In this document: piece after piece, positions 16,098 through 24,867 of the stretch
Numbering within the stretch: position 1 is the first letter of the stretch
How the letters are laid out: each line of letters starts with the position of its first letter
Source: Lysobacteraceae bacterium
GTDB lineage: Bacteria > Bdellovibrionota > UBA1018 > JAGTJX01
Length of the DNA stretch: 64,000 nt
Direction of reading: 5' to 3'
Assembly: GCA_023657465.1 (NCBI GenBank)
Contig: JAGTJX010000003.1
Location: 918,344-982,343 of the forward strand
Notes under the pieces: generated by a model
What the model was told of the DNA's origin: nothing
The model's input: only the letters and a program-made list of their open reading frames with translations
Database searches by the model: none
Made by a program: the position numbers and the translations under genes

Positions 16098-17612
16098 ATG
16101 ACCGTGCGAACATATGCTGTTTTTTTACTTTGTCTGATCTTAGGAAATGCATCTCCTGCATTATCTTAAGACAACACTCTTGATCAGCTGAGCACGTAAG
16201 CAGACCAAGTACTGAAACCCATTAATCACTATTTTAAAACTCAGCCAATTAGTACAGCTCAAGGTTTCAACAATTGAGAAGTCCTCTCCTCACAACGTGC
16301 ACTGACCAGAAAAATAATCTGGTGTTGAAAAAAGGAGTGCTCATGAGTGAAGAGAATGCACGTGAGATCGAAGAAGCAGAAAAGCATGCTCCACCTGGGT
16401 ACAAGCTCATCATGCTCATGGATGTCAGCACAAGTGGCGTAGGTCTACCTGATCAAAGAATCCCCAATGTAATCACTAAACCAGCTAATATAATTGCCGG
16501 TGAATATTATCGCTACCTTCAAACTGTTGGACAAAAATACTCGGTAGCAGAAGTCGAAGAACGAAGACAAAGCTTCAATGACATCATGATGAATGGGTGG
16601 ACTGAAATAAAAAAAGACGGAACCAATATTTGAACTCAATAGTTACTTCTCAGCAATGGGACTCAATCCACAAAACTCAGATGATTTTGAAGCTATACTA
16701 TTATCGTTCTCAGATATTTTAGCTTACAAACCTTTCGATAATACCAAGCTTGAAGAAAGAAGACCCACCTACTTCGGCGTCGTGGATGCACTCACGACTA
16801 ACTTAAGAGAAGGGGTCTGTACAGATTACGCCACCTGGATTGCCGAGATGATGTCATTGACAAATGTAAACAGTCTTGCAGGTGGTGACTTCAAACGAGT
16901 GGTCAGCACTGTATCCCATGTGACAATTGGCGCAGGACACTCCATGGGGAGAATCCGAGATCCAAACACAGGCGAATACTACACTGTCAATTACTCTCAG
17001 ATCATAAAAATAAAAGATGGAAGTCTCGTGCCATTCGATCAAGTCGTTAATGATATAGGCTTCGGATTTACGAATGCTGGAATCATGATCTATCGTGGAG
17101 AAATTCAAAATGAAAACGGAAAAGTCACTACAGCAGAAGATCAGATGTCTGGAGTATTGCTCACACCCTTCGGAAAAGAAATTCAGAATCTAGTTTATGA
17201 TGACAAAACTTTTGAAAACCTAAAAATCCAAGCGGTGATAGGCGTCATGAGATCCCAAAAAACGAGAGAACACTTTCAGATCCGTATAACGAGAAACAGA
17301 GTTGGGACATTGGGGTTACTTACTTCAACTTGGGAGGTGGTGGTGGAATCGGCTTAGATCACTTTGCAGCGATGGATATGGCCATTCAGTATGCTCTGCA
17401 TATGACTTACGATCTCAAATTCTTAAACCCTAATGTTTCGATCACCTTTCGCGGACCGACTGGATTAAGATCGTTACTCTATATCAAACAAGTATTGACA
17501 AGGAGTTTCAACATTCATTTGATGCAAATGTAAGAAACCTTAATTCTCTAAAAGCAGAAATCAAACTGAACGAAAACTTTTAGGTCCTGCTACGAAGAAA
17601 AAGAAAAAATAG
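16098..17612 (+). pseudogene. Decayed secreted transglutaminase-like protein gene
   Basis: A chain of fragments in different frames that together make one exported protein. A signal peptide at 16098-16170 (MTVRTYAVFLLCLILGNAS) is cut by in-frame stops. Further fragments lie at 16274-16633 and 16656-17357, one from about 17310, and a last at about 17465-17612. The central piece has REGVCTDYATW (Cys), VSHVTIGAGH (His) and RDPNTGEYYTVNY (Asp), the Cys-His-Asp order of the transglutaminase-like fold. At least four frameshifts plus stops point to true decay rather than one sequencing slip. The last fragment ends 2 bp before the stop of the convergent gene. Confidence 0.75.
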
Positions 17613-17613
17613 C

Positions 17614-18444
17614 TTAAAGAGTTTTAACAACCCAGAGTCTCATCTTCAATGGTTCCGATGAAAACTCTAGGAGCTTGGGTTGTTCGGGAATCTCTGACCA
17701 AGCCCACTTCCACTTCTGCTTCTCGATTTTGGCTTCTATGAATTTTTTGTCACCTTCGATTTTCCACTTGAGAACAAATTGATTCCCTAGACCCAGATCA
17801 AACTCAATCCAAGCTTTCTTAGGTGTGAGTTCCTTCTTCTTAGAATTCCACACAAATGTATAACCTTCCCACTTTCCCAATACTTCAAGCTCTGGCTTAC
17901 CTTCATTAGATCCGGAAGGCTTGAGTTTCAGTCCACTCATTTGAGTTTTGGATTTCTCTCCTTGAATTTTGCGTTTCACCCAAGGAGTTTGTTCTGTTTC
18001 AAGATAGTCAGCTACGACTTGATCTGCTCGAGTACTATCCAAAGATTTCAATGCACGAGCCACTGCTATTCTGACTTCAACATCTTCATCCTGAAGGTAT
18101 TCTTTCGCAAACTCTACTCCACGCTCACCCTCTGCCCGAAGTAAGCCCTTCACAGCACTCAAGCGGTACTGGTGATTCTTCGTTCGCTTCGCTTCCTTAC
18201 GGAGGAAGTCTGATACTTGAGTCCCTTGAAAATATCCAAGAGCTTCCAATAACCGCACTCTTCTGTAGCTCTCTTCACCGGCTTCAATCATCTCGATGAT
18301 GACAGAGGGAGTATCTACACCCATTGCAAGCCAAGATTCTTTTGAATCTGTGGGATGACGTTCTGAAAGCGTGAAGTTGATGGACTCACGAATCTCTGAA
18401 TGAGTTTGAGCGAACGCGAGACTAAAAAATAGCAGGATTAGCAT
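17614..18444 (-). CDS. Secreted HEAT-repeat protein
   Basis: 276 residues. A signal peptide (about 1-12, LILLFFSLAFAQ) precedes roughly four HEAT-like helical repeats (about 20-160; for example VRLLEALGYFQGTQVSDFLRK and VRIAVARALKSLD), then a charged linker rich in Lys/Gly and a C-terminal beta-type domain with many Trp (about 185-276). It is probably a periplasmic or surface scaffold. The start lies 23 bp inside the end of the upstream metalloprotease gene, implying coupled expression. I recognise no named family for the C-terminal part. Confidence 0.75.
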   Translation of the reverse strand: MLILLFFSLAFAQTHSEIRESINFTLSERHPTDSKESWLAMGVDTPSVIIEMIEAGEESYRRVRLLEALGYFQGTQVSDFLRKEAKRTKNHQYRLSAVKGLLRAEGERGVEFAKEYLQDEDVEVRIAVARALKSLDSTRADQVVADYLETEQTPWVKRKIQGEKSKTQMSGLKLKPSGSNEGKPELEVLGKWEGYTFVWNSKKKELTPKKAWIEFDLGLGNQFVLKWKIEGDKKFIEAKIEKQKWKWAWSEIPEQPKLLEFSSEPLKMRLWVVKTL

Positions 18445-20074
18445 TGATGATCACTCCTGTGTTTGCAGAAAAAATAGTACCATCACCATTGCCCGTCGAC
18501 TGACTACGATTCTGTGTTGTGTACCACATGATATGATTGAATTGACATGTGTTAGCCGCTGCGCAAAACGTTGTCGTTCCATTGTATCCAGGGCAAGCGG
18601 CGTTACATCCGCTGGCAGTGAGTCCTGCCAATGTTCCGTCTGTTCTACAAGAAGCATTCGTCGTATAGAATCCTGTTTTGCCGCTCACAGAAGTCAGAGT
18701 GCAGAGAGGAGTATCTGCAATTGCGTCCATTCCGATCGATGTGGAAGAATTATTCGTCGATGCACTGGACTCCTGTGGATGATTGAGACCCAGATAATGC
18801 CCTACTTCATGTGAGATGGTCGATGCCATCGTGACAAAATTATTATCGAGTGATGAGCCAGAACATGTCACGAGCATACAACTTGGGTTGTACGTGTCCA
18901 ACATATCAAAAGTCGCAATGCCGACTCCTGCTCCAGGAACTCCATAAACTTGTGGACCTGGAAGTCCACCCGCCAGCCCCAGAATTGTGACCGAGTCATC
19001 TGAGCCGTAACTGATTCGAGAGAGCAAGAAGACATTCACTGAAGTTCCTGCATTCACTTGAGGAATGAGTGAGGATCCGATTTTGTAAGCATCTCCCAGA
19101 TCAAAAAGACTTACAGACGCATACTCATCTCCACCCGTCTCACACGTCCATTCATATGCGGTGATCGTTCCGATTTTTACATTCGAATTAGCTTGAACGT
19201 ACTGCTGTCTGACTTGCTCGAAGAGAATATTGAGATTCAGTGTTCCTCGAGCTGTTCGAGATGCATTGATGATTTTATTTCCAACGAGAATCACATTAAG
19301 ATCAATGGCAGCAACGTGTCCGCCACCCAGAGCGACGTTGTCAGTCTTAGTAGAGAGCGTGACATTGAGTGGGGCGCTCGTGCTATGAGTGACCTTCGTA
19401 GGGTCGACGACATAATACTTAGCCGTATAAGTACCTTGCGGAAGTTTTGAAGAAGAGAAGAATGGAATAGAGTTAAACGCACATGACGGCGTACCCGCAA
19501 CCCAATTACAAGTGGGGAAAATATTCAACGTAGTCGCTCCGAATACTGGAACTTGAGCTTGTAACCAGTGAGATCTACTTGCATACGCTGTTCCTAGAGC
19601 GGATGTCGTATCAGGTCCGCACGATGTATTAGGCGTGCACCCTGAAGAACTAGAACAAGTATAGATTCCACTCGATGTGCATGCGGATTTTAAGTTCACC
19701 CAGTCTTTGCCATTGGGATCTACGAGACTTGCAAGTATTGGATAGGGAGGAAAATCCGTACTCTCTGGATTAGTGACTAGAGCTTGAAGAGAGAATGAAC
19801 CACTCACTCCGAGATCTCCAATAGTAAACGTCATCGTCGTGAGATTCGATCCCGTCGGAAGATCTGATCCTCCCACTACTCTCGCAGTGAGTGTTTGGAT
19901 AGAACGAGCAAGCGTTGTAGTCGTGACATTATGATTACTCGCACCTGTTCCAGGAACCGATGGAGACCAAGACGTACCGGTGAGGGCAGCACAAGTGGGA
20001 CGTGGAGTTCTGACTTGAATTCCCGAACCGCATGCGACACAAAACAATGCGATTAAACCCAGATATTTAACCAT
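18422..20074 (-). CDS. Putative lipoprotein zinc metalloprotease (metzincin type)
   Basis: 550 residues from the ATG at 20074; the longer frame to 20158 runs back into the neighbouring gene. The N-terminus is a lipoprotein-like signal (MVKYLGLIALFCVACGSG). A beta-rich, Ser/Thr-rich region (about 30-290) follows, then a metzincin core with the zinc site HEVGHYLGLNH at 422-432 and a later IMWY segment in the place of a Met-turn. The HExxHxxGxxH form fits M43-type and related secreted proteases. Paired Cys suggest disulfides. It overlaps the metallophosphoesterase stop by 8 bp. It is probably an extracytoplasmic protease; substrate unknown. Confidence 0.8.
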   Translation of the reverse strand: MVKYLGLIALFCVACGSGIQVRTPRPTCAALTGTSWSPSVPGTGASNHNVTTTTLARSIQTLTARVVGGSDLPTGSNLTTMTFTIGDLGVSGSFSLQALVTNPESTDFPPYPILASLVDPNGKDWVNLKSACTSSGIYTCSSSSGCTPNTSCGPDTTSALGTAYASRSHWLQAQVPVFGATTLNIFPTCNWVAGTPSCAFNSIPFFSSSKLPQGTYTAKYYVVDPTKVTHSTSAPLNVTLSTKTDNVALGGGHVAAIDLNVILVGNKIINASRTARGTLNLNILFEQVRQQYVQANSNVKIGTITAYEWTCETGGDEYASVSLFDLGDAYKIGSSLIPQVNAGTSVNVFLLSRISYGSDDSVTILGLAGGLPGPQVYGVPGAGVGIATFDMLDTYNPSCMLVTCSGSSLDNNFVTMASTISHEVGHYLGLNHPQESSASTNNSSTSIGMDAIADTPLCTLTSVSGKTGFYTTNASCRTDGTLAGLTASGCNAACPGYNGTTTFCAAANTCQFNHIMWYTTQNRSQSTGNGDGTIFSANTGVIINANPAIF

Positions 20075-21209
20075 TGAATGCCTGGTGAGGGCCTGCTTCC
20101 CCAACCCATTGTCTGAGTTCTGCTCTGACCTCACCGTCTTTGAAGACAAGGAGTGCAAACGTTCTGCGAATAGGAGAGCCCACTTGTCTCCAGTCGAGAT
20201 CGATCATCTTCGTCCAAGTGCCTGTATTGAGGTACTGCTTTCCATCTGGATAAATCTTGTGCATTGGTCTGTGAGTATGTCCGAACACAATCGTGTGAGT
20301 TTTCTCGTTCTCATCTAAAAGGTTTCTCGCTTCACTTTCAAGATCTTGGAAAACCTTGCCTTCTTGTTTCAGAGCATTGATGGTTTGTTTCCAAGTCGTA
20401 CGTCTTCCGTGCGGATTCAATCGTACTTTGAAGAAGTAGAAGAGCGAGAGGAACAAAAACTTGAATGTGAAAATAGGATCAGTGAAAAACCCAATGAGAA
20501 GGAAAATTTTAACGGGTCTGATCTTATCGAGGTATTCACGCTCCCATTTGAGTCGATTCACAATCTTAAGCACGTAAACACTGCCCCAGGGAATATTAAG
20601 AATCGACTTGCCTGTAGTGGTTTTCAAAAACGGCTGAGAGAAATCAAATTCGTTGCCTGACTCAAACTGATTTCCGTGATGAATCTCCACACCTTCTGGA
20701 TATTTGATGTGATCTCGTTCAGAGATGATTTTAATTTTCTGACTGGGATATTGGCCATTGGGATCCCACTCCTTGGTGATCCTCTTACGAACTGCTTCGA
20801 AGAAGAGCTCGCCGTCATGATTCCCGATCAGGTAAGTCACGGATTTATTTGGAAGTGAGGCAAACGCTCGAATTGCGTTCATGACTTGAGGATGAGCTTT
20901 TAAGATTGCTTCGCATTTGAAGAGTGCGATTTCTTCAGTGATCCCCTCTTCGAATTCTCCTTCGAAGGGTACGTTTAAGAAGTCGAGGTAGTCACCATTG
21001 ATAATGAGCTCAACATCGACGGGTCCTTTCTCGTTCTCACCGTACTTGGAGCCATGTGAGAAATATTCGAACATCTCCACCATCTCGCGATCGAAGTGGA
21101 AATCTTCATGCGGATTGACGCGCCCCTCAAAAAACCTGCCGGCCGAGAGGTGGCAATCGCTTATGATGACTTTGACTTTGTCGTACTGTGAAGTTGGCGC
21201 TCTTTCCAT
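20067..21209 (-). CDS. Calcineurin-like metallophosphoesterase
   Basis: 380 residues with all blocks of the family in order: DCHLSAGR (Asp-x-His) near residue 18, NGDYLDFL, IGNHDGELF, a His in IHHGNQFE, and the closing VFGHTHRPMH before LNTGTW. There is no signal peptide. A hydrophobic segment near residues 235-265 (FLLIGFFTDPIFTFKFLFLSL) may bind membranes. It resembles UDP-2,3-diacylglucosamine hydrolase-type enzymes (LpxH-like) in its GNHD/GHTH context, but the length and insert differ, so the substrate is left open. It heads a three-gene minus-strand run with overlapping ends (to 17614). Confidence 0.88.
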   Translation of the reverse strand: MERAPTSQYDKVKVIISDCHLSAGRFFEGRVNPHEDFHFDREMVEMFEYFSHGSKYGENEKGPVDVELIINGDYLDFLNVPFEGEFEEGITEEIALFKCEAILKAHPQVMNAIRAFASLPNKSVTYLIGNHDGELFFEAVRKRITKEWDPNGQYPSQKIKIISERDHIKYPEGVEIHHGNQFESGNEFDFSQPFLKTTTGKSILNIPWGSVYVLKIVNRLKWEREYLDKIRPVKIFLLIGFFTDPIFTFKFLFLSLFYFFKVRLNPHGRRTTWKQTINALKQEGKVFQDLESEARNLLDENEKTHTIVFGHTHRPMHKIYPDGKQYLNTGTWTKMIDLDWRQVGSPIRRTFALLVFKDGEVRAELRQWVGEAGPHQAFNG

Positions 21210-21273
21210 GAGGTTCCTCTGACTAGTCTAAGGCAACCTTGACATATACGCAAAACGTCATTAGAAATTTGTC

Positions 21274-21510
21274 ATGCCTGATAAATCAAAAAAATGGGGA
21301 GATAACGTCCCCGGCAAATTTTATGTCGATGACACTTGTATTGATTGCGATGCGTGCCGCACCGAAGCGCCAAATAACTACATCCGAAACGATGATCACG
21401 GCTACTCCTACGTCTATAAGCAACCTGAGACACCTGAAGAAGAAGCCCAGTCACAAGCAGCTCTAGAAGCTTGCCCTGTTGAAGCTATCGGAACTGATGG
21501 CGCTAGCTGA
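21274..21510 (+). CDS. Small 4Fe-4S ferredoxin
   Basis: 78-residue soluble electron carrier. Cluster ligands CIDCDAC (C-x2-C-x2-C) sit in the first third and the fourth Cys is in EACPVEAIG near the C-terminus, the pattern of single-cluster ferredoxins. The linker between is acidic. The gene is alone, convergent with the MNT gene (4-bp gap) and divergent from the phosphoesterase, so no redox partner can be inferred from context. Confidence 0.92.
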   Translation: MPDKSKKWGDNVPGKFYVDDTCIDCDACRTEAPNNYIRNDDHGYSYVYKQPETPEEEAQSQAALEACPVEAIGTDGAS

Positions 21511-21514
21511 ACCT

Positions 21515-21813
21515 CTAAACAGCTATTCGATCTTTTAGCGTAGTTGGCAAAAATGTTTTTGGCAGATCCTTAAGTAAAACAATATCCACTTTAATTGTAA
21601 TCTTGCTCTCTTCAATGTCTTCTTTAATTTTACTCAAAACAGAGAGTGGCAATAGAGTCTTCGACTCGTAAAGAACGTCCAAATCTGAGAATTTTTTTTC
21701 GTCACCTCGGGCACGAGATCCAAAAATCCAAACCTTTGACATATTTTTCTTAAGTGGATCAATCACTTTTTTTTAAAAAGCAACCACTCTTCATCACTCA
21801 AGCCAAAGGTCAT
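21515..21813 (-). pseudogene. MNT-type nucleotidyltransferase (antitoxin), frameshifted at an 8-A run
   Basis: Minimal nucleotidyltransferase of the HEPN/MNT pair. The catalytic motif GSRARGDEKKFSDLDV (GS-x-Asp-x-Asp) and the third acid in VDIVLL are intact. The annotatable downstream frame starts with GTG at 21766. The natural start is the ATG at 21811-21813, which overlaps the HEPN stop (ATGA) and opens MTFGLSDEEWLLFKKK, a normal MNT N-terminus. That frame then hits TGA after eight A (21767-21774 on the plus strand). One more A would join both parts into a 98-residue protein. In MNT/HEPN systems this enzyme can silence the toxin by adding AMP to its Tyr. Confidence 0.75.
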
Positions 21814-22175
21814 ATTTTCTTCAGCTCTGCTAATAACTTAAGGGCATGAGGCAGAAAATCTTTTGCTGCAAGATAAACGATCTCAGCTACATCTTCTTTG
21901 TACGTATGTGAACTCATGTATCTAGCCTCGATAAACTCAAACCATTTTTCAGCACTCTGAATGACCCCCGCTTGAGCCAAGTCTCTCACAACCAACTTAG
22001 GCGCTGTATTCTGAAAGCCAAGTTTTTTACGTGCAGTTTTCCATGCTAACTCTACTGAGAATTCAAACCTCTGAATAGTTGCATCTCGATTGAGCTCTGT
22101 CTTTTCGCTGGATAGCGCGATCTCTAATGAATGAAGCGCTTTTTCTAATTCGATGAGACTAGGATCTAATGCCAT
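21810..22175 (-). CDS. HEPN-domain protein, HI0074 type (toxin of a HEPN/MNT pair)
   Basis: 121 residues, all helical, of the nucleotidyltransferase substrate-binding/HEPN family. It carries RYMSSHTY near residues 85-92, an Arg-x4-His-x-Tyr motif. In studied HEPN toxins Arg/His form the RNase site and the Tyr is AMPylated by the MNT partner. It is immediately upstream of the MNT gene with a 4-bp overlap, the standard toxin-antitoxin order. Gene context and motif support an RNA-cleaving toxin, but activity is inferred. Confidence 0.85.
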   Translation of the reverse strand: MALDPSLIELEKALHSLEIALSSEKTELNRDATIQRFEFSVELAWKTARKKLGFQNTAPKLVVRDLAQAGVIQSAEKWFEFIEARYMSSHTYKEDVAEIVYLAAKDFLPHALKLLAELKKI

Positions 22176-22190
22176 ACCGTTAGTATAGCA

Positions 22191-22607
22191 CTAAATTTTA
22201 AGCTCCTCATAGCCAGATTTTGGATCGTGTTCGCGTTTGAATGCTTTGTCTTTCAGTTCGCCGATTCCAATTTCTATGGTCGTATAAACTTTGTTACCGG
22301 GCATGAGATGTCCGCCCAAGGTCTTGCCTGCTCCATCCGAAATACTTATGTGAACATGTGATCCACCAGAAGCCGAAAGCGTTCCTGAGAGCGACACTAC
22401 TTCAAATGGGCCTTTGAGCTTTGTCGTTTTTCCCTGAGCAGCATATCTGAGTTCTGCATCTGTGAGCGAACCCACTGAAGACACAATGAGTGCGGCCTCC
22501 ATTTTTCGCTCTTGTACGAACTCCTCAAGCTTGAGTTTCACATCATCTCCAGGACTGAGACGAATCATGTGCACGATCATAGTTGCGGTGAGTGCTGCGA
22601 TTTTCAT
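22191..22607 (-). CDS. PPC/DUF296-domain protein
   Basis: 138 residues from an ATG with ribosome binding site AGGAG (22612-22618 region). After a short hydrophobic start, one PPC (plants-and-prokaryotes conserved) domain fills the protein: VSSVGSLTDAELRY, SHVHISISDG and the glycine turn LGGHLMPGNKV are the family hallmarks. Prokaryotic members are small trimeric proteins of unclear function, often linked to DNA binding only in plant AT-hook fusions. Three His in the GSHVH/GGHL region could bind metal. It stands 15 bp upstream of the HEPN gene in the same direction. Confidence 0.85.
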   Translation of the reverse strand: MKIAALTATMIVHMIRLSPGDDVKLKLEEFVQERKMEAALIVSSVGSLTDAELRYAAQGKTTKLKGPFEVVSLSGTLSASGGSHVHISISDGAGKTLGGHLMPGNKVYTTIEIGIGELKDKAFKREHDPKSGYEELKI

Positions 22608-22708
22608 TTTGATCTCCTGTTTTTGAACTTAAGTTTCAGACGAGTTCCGATAAATTTCTTTTTCGGAGAAACCCACTTCCATGCGTTCAGGATTTCCAAA
22701 CAAAGGGA

Positions 22709-23611
22709 CTAATTGAGTGAGTCGTTTTTAAAGTATGCAATTATTTCACTCGATCTGTTCGCTTGGGATTGAAAAAGCTCATGAACTGTATAGAGATTTG
22801 TATCTAACAATACACTTGGATCAACATCAAGGTCTTTCAAAAATTGCACTGAATCTTTAGTTTTAGCTTCTGAGCGGTATTCGTCTTCGAATAAGTCAAA
22901 AGCTTTGTTAAAATGAAAAAGTTTTTCAATATTGTCCCGTGATACACCTAATTCTTTAGCGTACTTAGAATGAAGTGAAGTGTGTATTTCATTTACTACT
23001 TCAACGGTTAAAGTTGCTGCGTTTTCATTTTCTTTATAGTCAAACATCGACAAATCACTTTTATCTAAAAATATGCCTTCAAGGGTTTTCAGCCGGACTC
23101 CCAGACGATTCAATAACTTGAGATTCGTTTGAGCTTGACGGTGGCACTCCACTTCCCTGTAGAAAAGAAATTTTGAAACATCTCCTTCTGTATCCAGTGA
23201 ATGCACATCCAAATTGTCGTAATTGGAACCGTGTTTTGAAAGAAGAATGACGAAGTTTAACTCTTTTGTGTTAGTCAGCGCGCTTTGGAATGCATAAGGC
23301 GCATTTTTTGCGTTTTGACATTAAAGATACAATTTATGTTTATTTCCAGTTGTTGCCAGCAAAGTATGCATACAACCCACAATTCTTGAATCTTGCGAAA
23401 TCAGGTCTCTCATTCTTTCATGCTTAGTGAGCAATGCAGAAGAAGCTGAATTCTGAATGTATCGAATGCCTTCTTGATCTCGAGATGACTCCCAAAGCGA
23501 GTTTTGTTCTTTAGCAACTGCAGTCTCTGTTTCAAAAAATAGTCCTTGAGCATGTACGCCTTCGATTAGAATCGAGAAGGTAGCAACCCAAGCAATGATA
23601 AAGTTTTTCAT
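22709..23611 (-). pseudogene. Exported protein of unknown family interrupted by one in-frame TAA
   Basis: Two open stretches (23611-23324 and 23320-22709) are in the same frame and are separated only by TAA at 23321-23323. Together they would give about 300 residues: a signal peptide (MKNFIIAWVATFSILIEGVHAQ), a polar helical region, then a domain with FVILLSKHGSN and several helices to FKNDSLN. A CAA-to-TAA change would explain the break, so this is probably a nonsense mutation; readthrough cannot be excluded. I recognise no family. Confidence 0.65.
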
Positions 23612-23805
23612 TTAGATGGGTTATTGCACCACTCATGCCATCAGCTAAGTTGCTGAAATGCTTGAAACGAATGTATCTCCCCGATCACCAAAAACCATCA
23701 CTCCCTAAACACCTGTCTAACTTCTAGACACTCATCAAGCCCAAAAACCTCTTAATTTCGCGTACATCCCCCCTTTATTGGCACATCCATTGCTCTATCT
23801 ATCTC

Positions 23806-24867
23806 ATGAGAGGGATACGCGTGCGAACGAATAGAGTAGACATCAATACAGGGATTCTCATTGCAGCAATGACATTGTCTGCGTGTACGAACTCATCTCC
23901 TGTCGCTCCTTACTATGGCGCTCTGAGCACCAGTGGTTCACCTTTAACTCCGATCACTTCACCAAGCACTCTTGGTGGAACAGCCCCTGATTTAACTTAC
24001 CCACAGCCTACGAAGAATTCTGGATTCACTTACTCAAAAGAGACCTATACTCGAGTAATTCAAAAACGAAAGTCTTACACATATTCATCTAACGACACTC
24101 CTCTAGATCGCGATGAACAGGAATTCAAAAAAGAAATCAAACTTGTTTACAAAGTTTTAAAGGATTTCCTCAATCGTACTTCTGTACTTGTAGAAAGATA
24201 CGCTCACTCTCCTTACATCAATAAGTCCGACCGTGTGAAAATCTTAAAAGACTCTAACGATCCAGAGAAAACCGGTCCAGTAGTCGTATCCATTCTCAAA
24301 GACGTTTATGGACCGCAATCACCAAACATCGATCTCACCAAAATTGAAACAAGCCTCTGCCAATTGAGCGGTTCAGAGTGGAATACATTTTTCGAAGAAT
24401 TAAAATCTGCCCTTAAGGAGCACAAAAAGTCGATCAAGAGTGCAAAACACAAATCTAAAGGTAAAGATAAGAAGGAACTCAAAGAAGATAAGCATTTCAT
24501 TAATGATCTTCTTGACCACGAGATCTGGAGATTAGTGATAGAAGCTAGCGAAGAAAAATCTGTTGAACACGATGCACTCGTCTACTTGAAAACTCAACAC
24601 TGTGGAGGATCGACTTCAGTCCCTACAATTCAGCCAGAGCCAGCAAAGACTCAGTCTGAAAACAAATCAGACGAACAAGACAGCCGTTCAGACGAGAACT
24701 ATTATAAGAACTTGGATCAACAGAAAGATAAAGACGGTGCTGAGCAACCCCTCGGTGTTCGCTATTACTCGCCTGAGCAATTAGAAAATCTTCCACAACC
24801 TGATCCACAAGCGCCGAATGTGTTCACTCTTGATCCTGAACAGCAGAAGCTCATGCTAGGGACTTAA
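23806..24867 (+). CDS. Putative lipoprotein, unknown function
   Basis: 353 residues with a lipobox-like N-terminus (hydrophobic run then LSACTNSS, Cys near 27). A Ser/Pro/Gly-rich linker leads to a charged helical domain (about 80-265) with a Lys-rich stretch (about 205-225), then an acidic Gln/Asp/Glu-rich tail. The last 17 bp overlap the end of the convergent glpD. No family recognised; the low-complexity charged tail suggests a surface or periplasm-spanning lipoprotein. Confidence 0.7.
   Translation: MRGIRVRTNRVDINTGILIAAMTLSACTNSSPVAPYYGALSTSGSPLTPITSPSTLGGTAPDLTYPQPTKNSGFTYSKETYTRVIQKRKSYTYSSNDTPLDRDEQEFKKEIKLVYKVLKDFLNRTSVLVERYAHSPYINKSDRVKILKDSNDPEKTGPVVVSILKDVYGPQSPNIDLTKIETSLCQLSGSEWNTFFEELKSALKEHKKSIKSAKHKSKGKDKKELKEDKHFINDLLDHEIWRLVIEASEEKSVEHDALVYLKTQHCGGSTSVPTIQPEPAKTQSENKSDEQDSRSDENYYKNLDQQKDKDGAEQPLGVRYYSPEQLENLPQPDPQAPNVFTLDPEQQKLMLGT

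Noticed and set aside
20075..20158. N-terminal extension of the metzincin lipoprotein
   Set aside because: It is an out-of-frame reading of the metallophosphoesterase 3' end; the lipoprotein signal begins at 20074.
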